Source of the DNA: an uncultured Kiritimatiellota bacterium | GTDB lineage: Bacteria > Verrucomicrobiota > Kiritimatiellia > RFP12 > UBA1067 | Direction: 5' to 3' | Length of the DNA stretch: 64,000 bases | NCBI GenBank assembly: GCA_934675625.1 | Contig: CAKURH010000001.1 | Coordinates: 37,216 to 101,215, forward strand | Part shown: one piece after another, positions 34,950 through 43,252 of the stretch | Layout of the letters: each line of letters begins with the position of its first letter | Numbering within the stretch: the stretch's first letter is position 1 | Position numbers and translations under genes: made by a program | Notes under the pieces: generated by a model | Database searches by the model: none | Told to the model about the DNA's origin: nothing | What the model saw: only the letters and a program-made list of their open reading frames with translations

Positions 34950-36044
34950 ATGTGTGCAATCCGGCAGTGGGGCGTTGTCGGTGTCCTCGCCTTGGGGTGC
35001 GTCGGCCTCTCGTTCCTGCCGGGGCCGCGCCGGATTGCGGCGCAGGTGGGCGAGACGGCGCGGGCTGAGGTCGTCGCGACGGACAATTCGGATGTCCAGC
35101 TGCACGGGCTCATCGAGTTCGGCACGCAGCGGCTGAAGGTGCGCCTCCCGGACGGTTCGGTGAAGACGGCGCACAACGAGCTGCGCGCGCAGCTGGAGTT
35201 CGACAAGAAGTTCACGGTCGGCGAGACGGCGCTGGTCGTCCTCGGCGACGAGCCGCTCGTCGCGCGCGACCATTGGCGACTCGGCTGGGCGGCCGTCTTG
35301 TTCGGCGGCTTCGCCGTTCTCCTCTGCGCGTTCGGCGGCTGGACAGGCGCAAAGGCGCTGTTCAGTTTTGTCTTCAGTTGCGTCGCCGTCTGGAAGCTGC
35401 TCGTGCCGCTCTGCCTTTCCGGTTGGAATGCCGCGTGGGCGTCGTTCGCCGTCGTCTCGGTGCTGACGGCCGTCATCATGTATCTCGTCGCCGGCTGGTC
35501 GCGCACGGGCTTCGCGGCGTTTCTCGGCGCGCTGCTCGGCGTCGCCGCGTCGCTGGGCCTTGCGGACTTCTTTGCTGCCGCGCTCCACGTCAACGGCGCG
35601 ACGATGCCGTTCGTGCAGACGCTGCTTTACTCCGGCTACACGGATCTCGTCCTCGTGGACGTCTTCGTCGGCGCGGTGATCCTCGCGTCGTCCGGCGCGG
35701 TGATGGATCTCGCGATGGACATCGCCGCCGGGCTCGCCGAGATCGTGCGCCACAGCCCGACGCTGCCGCGCGGCGAGCTGTTCAAGAGCGGCCTCCGCAT
35801 CGGGCGCAGCGTCGTCGGCACGATGACGACGACGCTCCTGCTCGCGTATTCGGGCGGCTACCTCACGCTGCTCATGGTGTTCGCCGCGCAGGGGACAGAC
35901 CCCGTGGATTTCCTCAATTCGACGCTTGTCTCGGCGGAACTCGTCAAGACGCTCGTCGGCAGCTTCGGCCTCGTGCTCGTCGCGCCGTTCACGGCGTTCG
36001 TCGGCGCGTTCGTCTTCTCTCGTCCCGAAAGGCAGTCGCCATGA
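34950..36044 (+). CDS. YibE/F-like integral membrane protein
   Basis: 364 residues from ATG 34950, four bases after dut. One N-terminal signal/anchor, a periplasmic beta segment (~30-105: EVVATDNSDVQLHGLIEFGTQRLKVRLPDG), then seven or eight transmembrane helices. GATMPFVQTLLYSGYTDLVLVDVFVGAVILASSGAVMDLAMDIAAGLAEI and GRSVVGTMTTTLLLAYSGGYLTLLM match the YibE/F pattern. Biochemical role unknown. A GGGGACAG palindrome at 35891 encodes AQGTDPV near the C-terminus. ATGA overlap with the next gene. Confidence 0.7.
   Translation: MCAIRQWGVVGVLALGCVGLSFLPGPRRIAAQVGETARAEVVATDNSDVQLHGLIEFGTQRLKVRLPDGSVKTAHNELRAQLEFDKKFTVGETALVVLGDEPLVARDHWRLGWAAVLFGGFAVLLCAFGGWTGAKALFSFVFSCVAVWKLLVPLCLSGWNAAWASFAVVSVLTAVIMYLVAGWSRTGFAAFLGALLGVAASLGLADFFAAALHVNGATMPFVQTLLYSGYTDLVLVDVFVGAVILASSGAVMDLAMDIAAGLAEIVRHSPTLPRGELFKSGLRIGRSVVGTMTTTLLLAYSGGYLTLLMVFAAQGTDPVDFLNSTLVSAELVKTLVGSFGLVLVAPFTAFVGAFVFSRPERQSP
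35891..35903 (+). repeat. GGGGACAG palindrome inside the YibE/F-like gene
   Basis: GGGGACAGACCCC: stem GGGG/CCCC around ACAGA. It is the core of the element found at 37848, 63337, 63864 and 63882, here read in frame as Q-G-T-D-P. Confidence 0.45.
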
Positions 36045-37594
36045 AACGAATCACGCTGAACGGCATTGACGCGGAAGTCGCCGAGACCTTTCTCGAACGA
36101 ATGAAGGGCCTGATCGGTCGTCGCGCGTTGCCGACTGGGCAGGGCTTGCTCATTCCGCGCTGCAACGCAATCCACACGCTCTTCATGCGTTTTCCAATCG
36201 ACGCGACGTTCCTTGACCGGACGGGGGCCGTCGTGAAAGCCGTGCGCAACATCCGTCCGGGGCGGCTCTTCGTCTGGGGCGGTTGGCGCGCGCGGCAGGT
36301 GCTGGAGACGGCGAGCCGTCCCGCGCCGCGTCGAGCCGGACGGTGTGCGGGGGGGCTCGCGCGGCTGGCGTGCGCGGCCCTGTTGGCGGTGGCGGCGTTC
36401 GGTGCGCGGGCGGAGATTCAAGTCATCAACGGGGTGCGCTACGAATGTGCGGACGGCCTGTGCCGTCGGCTCGACGATCCGGACGACGCGCCCACGTCCG
36501 ATAGCTCCCCGGCTGTTTCGCCCACGCCGTCCGCGGCGTCGGCGAAACCGACGCGCTGGGCGCAGGGTTACATGGATGCGGAGGCGTTCCTGGCCTTCTT
36601 GCGCGGAGAGGAGACGGCGCCGGCGCTTCCGGCGTCGACGGTTCTGCTCCTCTTGACGCTGCTGCTCGCGGGCGCGGCGACGAACTTGACGCCGTGCGTC
36701 CTGCCGATGATTCCCGTGAACCTGATCGTCATCGGGCGATCCGTGCGCCGAGGCCTTCTGTACGGCCTTGGCATCGCGCTCGCGTACGGCACGCTCGGCG
36801 TCTTGGCCGCCGTCGGGGGCGTTTCCTTCGGGACGATCCAGTCGAACCCCGTCTTCAACCTCTTCGTCGCCGGGGTTTTCGTCCTTCTCGGCCTCGCCCT
36901 CTGCGGCCTCTTCACGCTTGACCTGACGCGGGCACGTCGGTGGCTGCCGTTGCGCACGGGCGCCTTGTATCCGCTCTTCATGGGGGCGCTCTCGGCCGTC
37001 CTGGCCGGCGCGTGTGTCGCGCCTGTGCTGGTGTCGGTTCTTCTGCTGACGGCGAGCCGGTTTGCGGCGGGCGATTGGTGGGCGTTGGGGCTGCCGTTTG
37101 CGCTGGGGCTGGGCATGGCGCTGCCTTGGCCGTTCCTCGGCGCCGGACTGAACGTGCTGCCGAAGCCGGGCGCGTGGATGAAGTGGGTCAACCGCGTCTT
37201 CGCCGTCTTCGTCTTCGGCTTCGCGGTGTGGTACGCGGGGCTTGCCGTGAAGGGCTTTGCGCGAAACGACGCGAGGGACGCGGGGGACGAGAAGGACGGT
37301 CGTGGCGTCATCGACATCAATCTCGTGTCGCTTGGGTCGCTCGAGTCGCTCCTGTCGCGTGCGCCTTCCGGCAAGCCGGTTCTCGTCGACTGCTGGGCGA
37401 CGTGGTGCAAGAACTGCGCGGCAATGGATCGCGGCACCTTGCGCGAGGCGCGGGTCGCCGAGGCCCTGAAGGGCTACACGGTCATCCGCCTTCAGGCCGA
37501 AGACCTTTCGGAGCTGAAGCGTCTGCCGGGCTTCGAGCCGATTCAGGGGCTGCCGGCCTTTGTCCTCTTTGAAAGCGGACGGGAACGCGAATGA
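36041..37594 (+). CDS. DUF192-DsbD fusion: thiol-disulfide interchange protein with N-terminal DUF192 domain
   Basis: 517 residues from ATG 36041 (ATGA overlap). Residues 1-90 are a DUF192 domain (MKRITLNGIDAEVAETFLERMKGLIGR, RCNAIHTLFMRFPIDATFLD) lacking its C-terminal strands. A second signal-like segment follows (~105-125), then the CcdA/DsbD membrane domain with its two Cys (TNLTPCVLPMIPVNL; LAGACVAPVLVS), then a thioredoxin domain with C456-C459 (WATWCKNC). The N-terminal DsbD-alpha domain is replaced by a short linker. DsbD carries electrons from cytoplasmic thioredoxin to the periplasm. No alternative start lies between the two parts, so the fusion seems real. Confidence 0.75.
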   Translation: MKRITLNGIDAEVAETFLERMKGLIGRRALPTGQGLLIPRCNAIHTLFMRFPIDATFLDRTGAVVKAVRNIRPGRLFVWGGWRARQVLETASRPAPRRAGRCAGGLARLACAALLAVAAFGARAEIQVINGVRYECADGLCRRLDDPDDAPTSDSSPAVSPTPSAASAKPTRWAQGYMDAEAFLAFLRGEETAPALPASTVLLLLTLLLAGAATNLTPCVLPMIPVNLIVIGRSVRRGLLYGLGIALAYGTLGVLAAVGGVSFGTIQSNPVFNLFVAGVFVLLGLALCGLFTLDLTRARRWLPLRTGALYPLFMGALSAVLAGACVAPVLVSVLLLTASRFAAGDWWALGLPFALGLGMALPWPFLGAGLNVLPKPGAWMKWVNRVFAVFVFGFAVWYAGLAVKGFARNDARDAGDEKDGRGVIDINLVSLGSLESLLSRAPSGKPVLVDCWATWCKNCAAMDRGTLREARVAEALKGYTVIRLQAEDLSELKRLPGFEPIQGLPAFVLFESGRERE

Positions 37595-38544
37595 AGAAGC
37601 CGATTCCATACGTGAACGAAGAAGTCGCCACGCGCGACTTCAAGTACTACATCTTCGACTGGGACGACAACATCCTCCACATGCCGACGAAGATCCGGAT
37701 GGAGCATCGGGAGGACGACGGCACGTGGAAGCCGGTCGAGGTCTCGACGGCGACCTTTGCGCTCGTCCGGGCCGACGTCGAGCACTACCGCGCGCCCGGC
37801 GGCGTCTGGGCGGAGGCGTTCCGCAACTTCGAGGATCCGCCGTGCGACGGCGGGGGACAGACCCCGCCGAACCTCTTTCTGGAGGACACGATTGCCGCGC
37901 TGGAGAAGGTCGAGCATGGCGCGAAGCCGGGGCCGAGCTACCAGGCCCTGAAGAAGACGCTGCGCGAAGGGCGGCTCTTCGCGATTGTGACGGCGCGCGG
38001 GCACTCCCCCGAGACGCTGAAGAAGGCCGTGCGCATCTTCATCCGCTACGCCCTCACCGAGGAGGATCGCGCCGAGATGATGTCCAACCTGCGCGGCTAC
38101 CGCCGCTGGATCGACGGCGTGGGCGACGGCGAATTCGGCACGGACGCCGAGGAGCTCGACTACTACCTCGGCATGTGCCGCTACTCGGCCGTCACCTACG
38201 CGGGGTTCCGCGCGCGGATGGCGCGCGACCCGATCTACCGCGAGAAGCTGGCCGTCGCCTCGACGGTCGCGCGGCCGGAGCTCGCCAAGGAATTCGCGAT
38301 TCGCGATTTCGTGGAGCACGTCTTCCACATGCTGCGCCGTTCGGGGCGTCTCGACCGGTCGGTCTCGATCGGCTTCTCGGACGATGACGTCGGGAACGTG
38401 AAGACGGTCTCGAGCTTCATCCGCCGCGAACTCTCGAAGCGCTTCGACGGCATCAAGTTCGTCGTTTACGACACTTCCGACCGCACGCTGTCCAAGGGCC
38501 GCAAGGTCTGCGTCTCGGGCCAGCTCAACTTGCCGGGATTCTGA
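37591..38544 (+). CDS. HAD-like hydrolase family protein
   Basis: 317 residues, cytoplasmic. HAD motif I is FDWDDNILHM (D23, D25; the usual DxDGT is DWDDN), motif II is IVTARGH, motif III/IV is probably IGFSDDDVGNV. A cap-like insertion (~90-200) lies between. The substitution at the motif I Gly-Thr is seen in other HAD-like nucleotidases or structural relatives and does not prove loss of activity. An exact palindrome of the GGGGACAG family (37848-37869) encodes the loop CDGGGQTPPN. ATGA overlap with the previous gene. Confidence 0.65.
   Translation: MKKPIPYVNEEVATRDFKYYIFDWDDNILHMPTKIRMEHREDDGTWKPVEVSTATFALVRADVEHYRAPGGVWAEAFRNFEDPPCDGGGQTPPNLFLEDTIAALEKVEHGAKPGPSYQALKKTLREGRLFAIVTARGHSPETLKKAVRIFIRYALTEEDRAEMMSNLRGYRRWIDGVGDGEFGTDAEELDYYLGMCRYSAVTYAGFRARMARDPIYREKLAVASTVARPELAKEFAIRDFVEHVFHMLRRSGRLDRSVSIGFSDDDVGNVKTVSSFIRRELSKRFDGIKFVVYDTSDRTLSKGRKVCVSGQLNLPGF
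37848..37869 (+). repeat. GGGGACAG palindrome inside HAD-like gene
   Basis: Perfect 8-bp inverted repeat CGGCGGGG / CCCCGCCG around GACAGA. Same core as the palindrome at 63882-63902 (GGCGGGGG / CCCCCGCC). It is in frame and adds Gly/Pro-rich residues to a surface loop. Confidence 0.6.
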
Positions 38545-38547
38545 GCC

Positions 38548-39393
38548 TTGAATACGCTGCTTTCCATTCTCGCCGCCGTCGTCGTCGGAACCTGGAACGG
38601 GAACTGGTTTCCGTCCGGCCGCGCCGAGCACCGCGCGCACCCCGACGTCGAGGAGGCGACGGTCACGGCGGTCGCCAAGATGCTCGCGCGCGGGCTGGAC
38701 GCGATGGACCCCGCCGGGACGAACGACGTCATTCTCTGCCTGAACGAGATTCGCGGGCCGCGCGTCGCCTCGAACCTCGTCGCGCGCATCGGGCGCACGA
38801 ACCTCGTGGTCGCCTCCATTTCCGCCTACCGCCGCCGCGACCGCTTCGACCAGCAGCAGGACGTGATCGCGACGACGCTGCCGGTCGTCGAGAAGGGCTG
38901 GACGAAGTGGAAGCCGTCCGGGAAGACCACGCCGCCGCGCGGCTACGCCTTCGCCGCGCTGCGGCTTGATTCTGCGACGACGGCGGCCGTCTACGCCGTC
39001 CACCTGAAGTCGAACTACGGCGCGTCGAAGAAGCCGGCGCTCGCCGAACTGAACCGCGCGAAGCGGACGCGCGCCGTCGAGCAGCTGCTCGCGCACGAGG
39101 ACGCCGTCGGAAAGGGGCGGCCCGTCCTCGTCGGGGGCGACATGAACGCCGACCGCTGGCGCCGCGAGTTCAAGGACGAGAAGATCTTCAAGCTGTTCGA
39201 CGCGGCGAAATTCCTGAACCTCCTTTCGCTGCTGCCGCCGGAGGGACGCGGGACCCACCCCTCGAAGTATTACGGCGACAGCGCGCTCGACTACATCTTC
39301 GCGCGGGGCTTCCGTCCCGCCGGCGCGCCGCGCCTCGTGCCGAGCGAGGCGCTGTCCGACCACAATGCGTTCTTTGTTCTCCTGTCCCTTTGA
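38548..39393 (+). CDS. Exported endonuclease/exonuclease/phosphatase-family protein
   Basis: 281 residues; TTG start three bases after the previous stop, giving MNTLLSILAAVVVGTWNGNWF. EEP-fold signs: VGTWNGNWFPSG, ILCLNEIRGP (the metal-binding Glu), AVHLKSNYG, VLVGGDMNADRW (catalytic GDxN) and the final SDHNAFFVLL (catalytic SDH). The short N-terminal hydrophobic stretch may be a signal peptide or just the first strand. Substrate could be nucleic acid or a phosphodiester. The stop overlaps the porin start (TGATG). Confidence 0.75.
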   Translation: MNTLLSILAAVVVGTWNGNWFPSGRAEHRAHPDVEEATVTAVAKMLARGLDAMDPAGTNDVILCLNEIRGPRVASNLVARIGRTNLVVASISAYRRRDRFDQQQDVIATTLPVVEKGWTKWKPSGKTTPPRGYAFAALRLDSATTAAVYAVHLKSNYGASKKPALAELNRAKRTRAVEQLLAHEDAVGKGRPVLVGGDMNADRWRREFKDEKIFKLFDAAKFLNLLSLLPPEGRGTHPSKYYGDSALDYIFARGFRPAGAPRLVPSEALSDHNAFFVLLSL

Positions 39394-40772
39394 TGAAAAT
39401 GAAACGAAAGTCTCTCTTCAGCGTGTGTGCCGCCCTGTTCGCTTCAACGTCGCCGGGCGGGATCGACTTCGACGCGGGCGCAGATCTGCGCGTCCGTGAG
39501 GAACTCATGCAGAACGTGCCGGGGCTGCCGGGCGGCGGCGTCCAGTTGCCCGTGCGGCGCAGCGGCTTTGTTCATCACATGCGGTTTCGTCCGCGCATCT
39601 GGGGCGAGGTGAAGGGCGTGACCGAGAGCGGAAGTTCGTGGCGGCTCTACACGCGGCTTGCGGACGAGTTCCGCTGGTGCCCGGAGCCCCGCAAGCACGC
39701 GCAGACGTTTCCGGGCGAGGTCTTCCTCGACAACCTCTTCTTTGAGGGGCGCGGCCTCTTCGACGGCTTCCTCGACCTGAAGGTCGGGCGTCAGGACCTC
39801 TTCAACTACTGCGGCCTCGATCACGTCTTCGACCTCGTCTCGCCGGGCGACGGCTCGCGCTCGTTCTACTCCGACATGGCGACCTTCACGCTGCACCTGA
39901 CGGAGGAATCGACGCTTGACCTCTTCGCGCTCTACAACTTCGACGACAACGAAGTCCGCTTCGGCACGGCGCGCTCGAAGCACACGTCGATGACGGGCTT
40001 CGGCGGCGGGGCGGATCTTGACATGGACGACTGGGGCGTCGGCGCGATCTGGCGCTCGAAGCTCGCCGCGTGGCTGCCCTATCAGGTCTTCGCCCTGCAG
40101 AAGAACACGCACGCGTTCCTGCGCGCGGGCGAGGAGCATCCGTGGACGCAGCGCGAGCTCGTCGGCACGAAGCTGATGCCGCAGATTGACGAGGAATGGT
40201 CGCTGCAGTTCGAGGCGATGGGGCAGGTCGGCGTGAACGGCGACCATGAGACGCTGTCGGGCTGGAGCTCCTACGCGGGCGTCAACTGGAAGCGCGCGAC
40301 GGCGTCGTCCGTGAAGCCCTTCGGCAAGTTCGGCTACCACTTCATGAGCGGCGACGACGACGCGGCGGACGAGGACGGCGGCCACAGCGCGTGGGATCCG
40401 ATGTGGGCGCGCGGCGTCTCGTATGCGGAAATCTTTCTCTATGGTACGCACTACGGCTTTGGCTGGTGGAGCAACCTGCACGCGATCAACCTGACCGCTG
40501 GACTTGACCTCGGCCGCGCCCACCGTCTCGCCGCGAGCCTGACGCCGATGTTCGCGGCCGCGCAGGACGGCCTCGGCGGCGGCGACGGCTTCTTCAAGGG
40601 CGTCGCCTACCAGGCCAAGTACGACTTCCCAATCCGTCTCCCCGACAAGGCGAAGGGCGAGCGCTTCGAGGTCGTCGGCCACCTCTACGCCGAGTTCTTC
40701 AACCCCGGCGACTACTTCGAGACGGGCAAGCCGGCGTTCTTCCTGCGCTGGCAGGTCGAGTTCAGGTTCTGA
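39393..40772 (+). CDS. Outer-membrane beta-barrel, alginate-export-like porin
   Basis: 459 residues. Start at ATG 39393 (overlap TGATG); a TTG three bases earlier is possible. Signal peptide MKMKRKSLFSVCAALFAS. The mature part alternates aromatic/polar beta-strands and ends ...FFLRWQVEFRF, with the terminal Phe expected for BAM-dependent outer-membrane proteins. RLYTRLADEFRW, GRQDLFNYCGLDHVFD, GDGSRSFYSDMATF and YQAKYDFPIRLPDKAKGERFEVVG resemble the alginate-export (AlgE-like) porin family. It may let oligosaccharides through the outer membrane. Confidence 0.75.
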   Translation: MKMKRKSLFSVCAALFASTSPGGIDFDAGADLRVREELMQNVPGLPGGGVQLPVRRSGFVHHMRFRPRIWGEVKGVTESGSSWRLYTRLADEFRWCPEPRKHAQTFPGEVFLDNLFFEGRGLFDGFLDLKVGRQDLFNYCGLDHVFDLVSPGDGSRSFYSDMATFTLHLTEESTLDLFALYNFDDNEVRFGTARSKHTSMTGFGGGADLDMDDWGVGAIWRSKLAAWLPYQVFALQKNTHAFLRAGEEHPWTQRELVGTKLMPQIDEEWSLQFEAMGQVGVNGDHETLSGWSSYAGVNWKRATASSVKPFGKFGYHFMSGDDDAADEDGGHSAWDPMWARGVSYAEIFLYGTHYGFGWWSNLHAINLTAGLDLGRAHRLAASLTPMFAAAQDGLGGGDGFFKGVAYQAKYDFPIRLPDKAKGERFEVVGHLYAEFFNPGDYFETGKPAFFLRWQVEFRF

Positions 40773-41452
40773 TGATCCGCGCCGCCACAGCCGAGCCGCC
40801 GCCCTATGTCCTCTGGGACTGGAACGGCACGCTGCTGGACGACACCGGCGCGGCGGTCGAGGCGATGAACGTCCAGCTGCGTCGGCGGGGGCTTCCCGCA
40901 ATCAGCCGCGCGTGGTATCGCGCGCATTTCGCGTTTCCCGTGAAGCCGTTCTATGCGGCCTGCGGAATCGACCTCGCGCGGGAGGACTGGGACGCGCTTG
41001 CGCGCGACTACCATGCGGCCTATGCGGCACGGCCGAAGCGGCTCAACGCCGAGGCGCGGACGGCCCTCGCGCGCGTCCAGGCCGTCGGCGGCGGGCAGTC
41101 CATCGTCTCCGCGCTCCGGCAGGATCTTCTGGACGTGGCGGTGGACGGCTTCGGGCTGCGCGACTTCTTCGACTTCGTCTACGGCGTCGACAATCTCGAC
41201 GGGGCGTCAAAGCTCGTCCGCACGCGCGAACTGCTCGGACGGATCCCCGCGTCGCGCGCCCGTGGCGGAATCGTGCTCATCGGCGACGCGCTGCATGACA
41301 AGGAGGTCGCCGACGCGCTGGGCGTCCACTGCGTCCTGTGCGCGCAGGGCGGGCATGCGGCGGAACGCCTGCGGGCCGTCGCGCCGACGGGCGACACGCT
41401 GCTGGAGGCGCTGGCGCTGGCGTTCGGACGCGGCGGCGCGCGTGTGGTATAA
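40772..41452 (+). CDS. HAD-superfamily hydrolase, phosphoglycolate-phosphatase-like
   Basis: 226 residues; start overlaps the porin stop (TGATG). Motif I WDWNGTLLDD, a helical cap (~20-85), motif II region SIVSALRQ, then KLVRTRELL (Lys) and motif IV VLIGDALHDKEVADALG. These suit a Gph/PgmB-like phosphatase on small phosphorylated metabolites. Its stop TAA (41450-41452) lies inside the -10 box of the next operon's promoter, so any promoter change would extend the protein. Last gene of the run that starts at 32862. Confidence 0.8.
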   Translation: MIRAATAEPPPYVLWDWNGTLLDDTGAAVEAMNVQLRRRGLPAISRAWYRAHFAFPVKPFYAACGIDLAREDWDALARDYHAAYAARPKRLNAEARTALARVQAVGGGQSIVSALRQDLLDVAVDGFGLRDFFDFVYGVDNLDGASKLVRTRELLGRIPASRARGGIVLIGDALHDKEVADALGVHCVLCAQGGHAAERLRAVAPTGDTLLEALALAFGRGGARVV

Positions 41453-41453
41453 T
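41445..41453 (+). promoter_or_regulatory. Extended -10 promoter overlapping a stop codon
   Basis: TGGTATAAT, hexamer at 41448-41453. The TAA stop of the HAD gene is positions 3-5 of TATAAT. Drives the ABC ATPase at 41492; RBS GGAGG lies in the ~32-base leader. Confidence 0.65.
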
Positions 41454-41491
41454 ACGCGGAAAAACGGCAAGGGAAAGGCGGACGGAGGCAG

Positions 41492-42346
41492 ATGCTGCTC
41501 AGAATCGACGATCTAGACGTCTCGTTTCGCTCGGACGAGGGCGAGGTGACGGCGGCGGCGCGGAACGTGAATCTCGCGCTGGAACGTGGCGAGGTGCTGG
41601 GCCTCGTCGGCGAGTCCGGCTCGGGCAAGAGCTCCGTCGCGCTATCGGTGCCGCGCCTTCTGCCGAGCCCGCCCGCGTTCTGGCCGAAGGGGCGCATCCT
41701 CTTCGACGGCGTGGATCTGCTGGCCCTGCCGTGCGCCGAGCTGCGCCGGATTCGCGGGCGACGCATCGGCGTCGTCTTTCAGGATCCGATGGGGTCGCTC
41801 TCGCCGCTTCACCGCATCGGCGACCAGCTTGTCGAGGCGGTGCGCCTGCATGCGGACGTCTCGAAGCGGGCCGCGCGCGAACAGGCGCTTACGTGGCTCG
41901 GCAAGGTCGGGATTCCCGATCCGGCGGTGCGCGCGCGGGCCTATCCGCACGAGCTGTCGGGCGGCATGCAGCAGCGCGTGATGATTGCGATGGCGCTCAT
42001 GCTCGGCCCCGACCTGCTGATTGCCGACGAGCCGACGACGGCGCTCGACGTCACGGTGCAGGCGCAGGTTCTGCGGCTCATGAGGGACTTGCACCGCGCG
42101 AACGCCGCGATTCTCCTCATCACGCACGACCTCGGCGTCGTCTCGCAGATGGCGACGAAGCTCGCGGTCATGAAGGCGGGCGAGGTCGTCGAGACGTCGG
42201 ACGATCCGGCGGCGTTCTTCCGGGCGCCGACCCACCCCTATTCGCGGGCGCTTGTGCGGGAGGCGCGGAAGATGGCGCTTGCGGGGGCAGTGTGCGGACA
42301 TTTAGACGAAAAGGGAAGGAAGCATTCTCATGGTGCAGACAAGTGA
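41492..42346 (+). CDS. ABC transporter ATP-binding protein, oligopeptide/dipeptide (DppD/OppD) type
   Basis: 284 residues. Walker [11 protein letters not shown]-loop [16 protein letters not shown], signature LSGGMQQR, Walker [20 protein letters not shown]-loop [10 protein letters not shown]. The end [13 protein letters not shown] is the hallmark of peptide/nickel importers; the usual oligopeptide-C-terminal extension is short. No permease or binding protein is next to it, so it is an orphan or works with subunits elsewhere. The C-terminal 17 bp overlap the MgtC gene. Confidence 0.85.
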   Translation: MLLRIDDLDVSFRSDEGEVTAAARNVNLALERGEVLGLVGESGSGKSSVALSVPRLLPSPPAFWPKGRILFDGVDLLALPCAELRRIRGRRIGVVFQDPMGSLSPLHRIGDQLVEAVRLHADVSKRAAREQALTWLGKVGIPDPAVRARAYPHELSGGMQQRVMIAMALMLGPDLLIADEPTTALDVTVQAQVLRLMRDLHRANAAILLITHDLGVVSQMATKLAVMKAGEVVETSDDPAAFFRAPTHPYSRALVREARKMALAGAVCGHLDEKGRKHSHGADK

Positions 42347-42779
42347 ACTGATCGTGCGGCTCGTCGTGGCAGGTCTGCTGGGCGGGCTCATCGGGGCCGA
42401 GCGCGAGTATCGCGCCAAGGTGGCGGGGACACGGACGCATCTTCTCGTGGCGATTGGCGCGGCGCTGATGATGATCGTCTCGCGCTACGGCTTCGAGGGG
42501 CAGGGCGACCCCTCCCGCGTCGCCGCGCAGATCGTCAGCGGCATCGGCTTCATCGGCGCGGGGGCCATCATGGTCAACAAGCACGCCGTGCACGGGCTCA
42601 CGACGGCGGCCGGCATCTGGGTCGCCGCCGGCATCGGCATGGCGATTGCCGCTGGGCTCTATGCCGTTGGCGTCGCCACGACGGTGCTGTCCCTGATCGG
42701 GCTCGAAGTCTTCGGCTGGATCTTCCACGAGCACCGCAGCGCGGCTTCGGGCGGAAACGACCGCGACAGGAAGTTCTAG
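42330..42779 (+). CDS. MgtC/SapB-family membrane protein
   Basis: 149 residues, four or five transmembrane helices. RLVVAGLLGGLIGAEREYRAKVAGTRTHLLVAIGAALMMIVS (start of the MgtC fold), VAAQIVSGIGFIGAGAIM and VHGLTTAAGIWVAAGIGMAIAAG are diagnostic. The C-terminal ACT-like domain of long MgtC proteins is absent. Family members affect Mg2+ homeostasis or F-ATPase activity; role here unknown. Overlaps the ABC ATPase gene by 17 bp. Confidence 0.88.
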   Translation: MVQTSELIVRLVVAGLLGGLIGAEREYRAKVAGTRTHLLVAIGAALMMIVSRYGFEGQGDPSRVAAQIVSGIGFIGAGAIMVNKHAVHGLTTAAGIWVAAGIGMAIAAGLYAVGVATTVLSLIGLEVFGWIFHEHRSAASGGNDRDRKF

Positions 42780-42810
42780 GCGTCAGGGCCCGCCGTCATT
42801 CCTGCCGCGG

Positions 42811-42839
42811 TTGAAAGGACGCGGGTTTTTCGGTATAAT
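42811..42839 (+). promoter_or_regulatory. Promoter of secG
   Basis: TTGAAA (42811-42816), 17-bp spacer, TATAAT (42834-42839). RBS AAAGGA precedes ATG 42869. Here the -10 is preceded by CGG, not TGG, and the -35 is good instead. Confidence 0.75.
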
Positions 42840-42868
42840 ACGCACCCAAATTCAGAAAGGAAAGAAGA

Positions 42869-43240
42869 ATGTCCATTTTCATTGGTTGTCTCTATGTCGT
42901 CGAAGTCCTCGTCTGCCTGCTGCTCGCGCTCGTCGTGATGCTCCAGAAGCCGAAAGAGGGCGGCCTTGGCGGCGCAATTGGCGGTGGCATGCTGGAGGCG
43001 TCGCTCGGTGCGGATGCGGGGAATGTCCTCATCAAGACGACGGCGATCCTCGGCGCGGTCTTTCTCCTGAACACGCTCGTCCTCGCGCGCCTCACCTCGA
43101 CGGCCCACACGCGCTCGCTCATGGCCCGCGAAGCCGAGCCGGTCGCCGCCGAACAGGCGGCCCCCGCGCTCCCGATGGCCGCGCCGGAACTCCCGGCGGC
43201 CCCGGTGGCTCCTGAAGCGCCCGCTCCGGCGGCGAAGTAA
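42869..43240 (+). CDS. secG: Preprotein translocase subunit SecG
   Basis: 123 residues. Two transmembrane helices (IFIGCLYVVEVLVCLLLALVVMLQ and TTAILGAVFLLNTLVLARL) with the SecG-specific LQKPKEGGLGGAIGG loop between them. The Ala/Pro-rich C-terminal extension (~45 residues) is common in this phylum's SecG. It stimulates SecYEG-dependent export, needed for the many secreted hydrolases encoded here. Confidence 0.88.
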   Translation: MSIFIGCLYVVEVLVCLLLALVVMLQKPKEGGLGGAIGGGMLEASLGADAGNVLIKTTAILGAVFLLNTLVLARLTSTAHTRSLMAREAEPVAAEQAAPALPMAAPELPAAPVAPEAPAPAAK

Positions 43241-43252
43241 GGGAGGCGCGAG

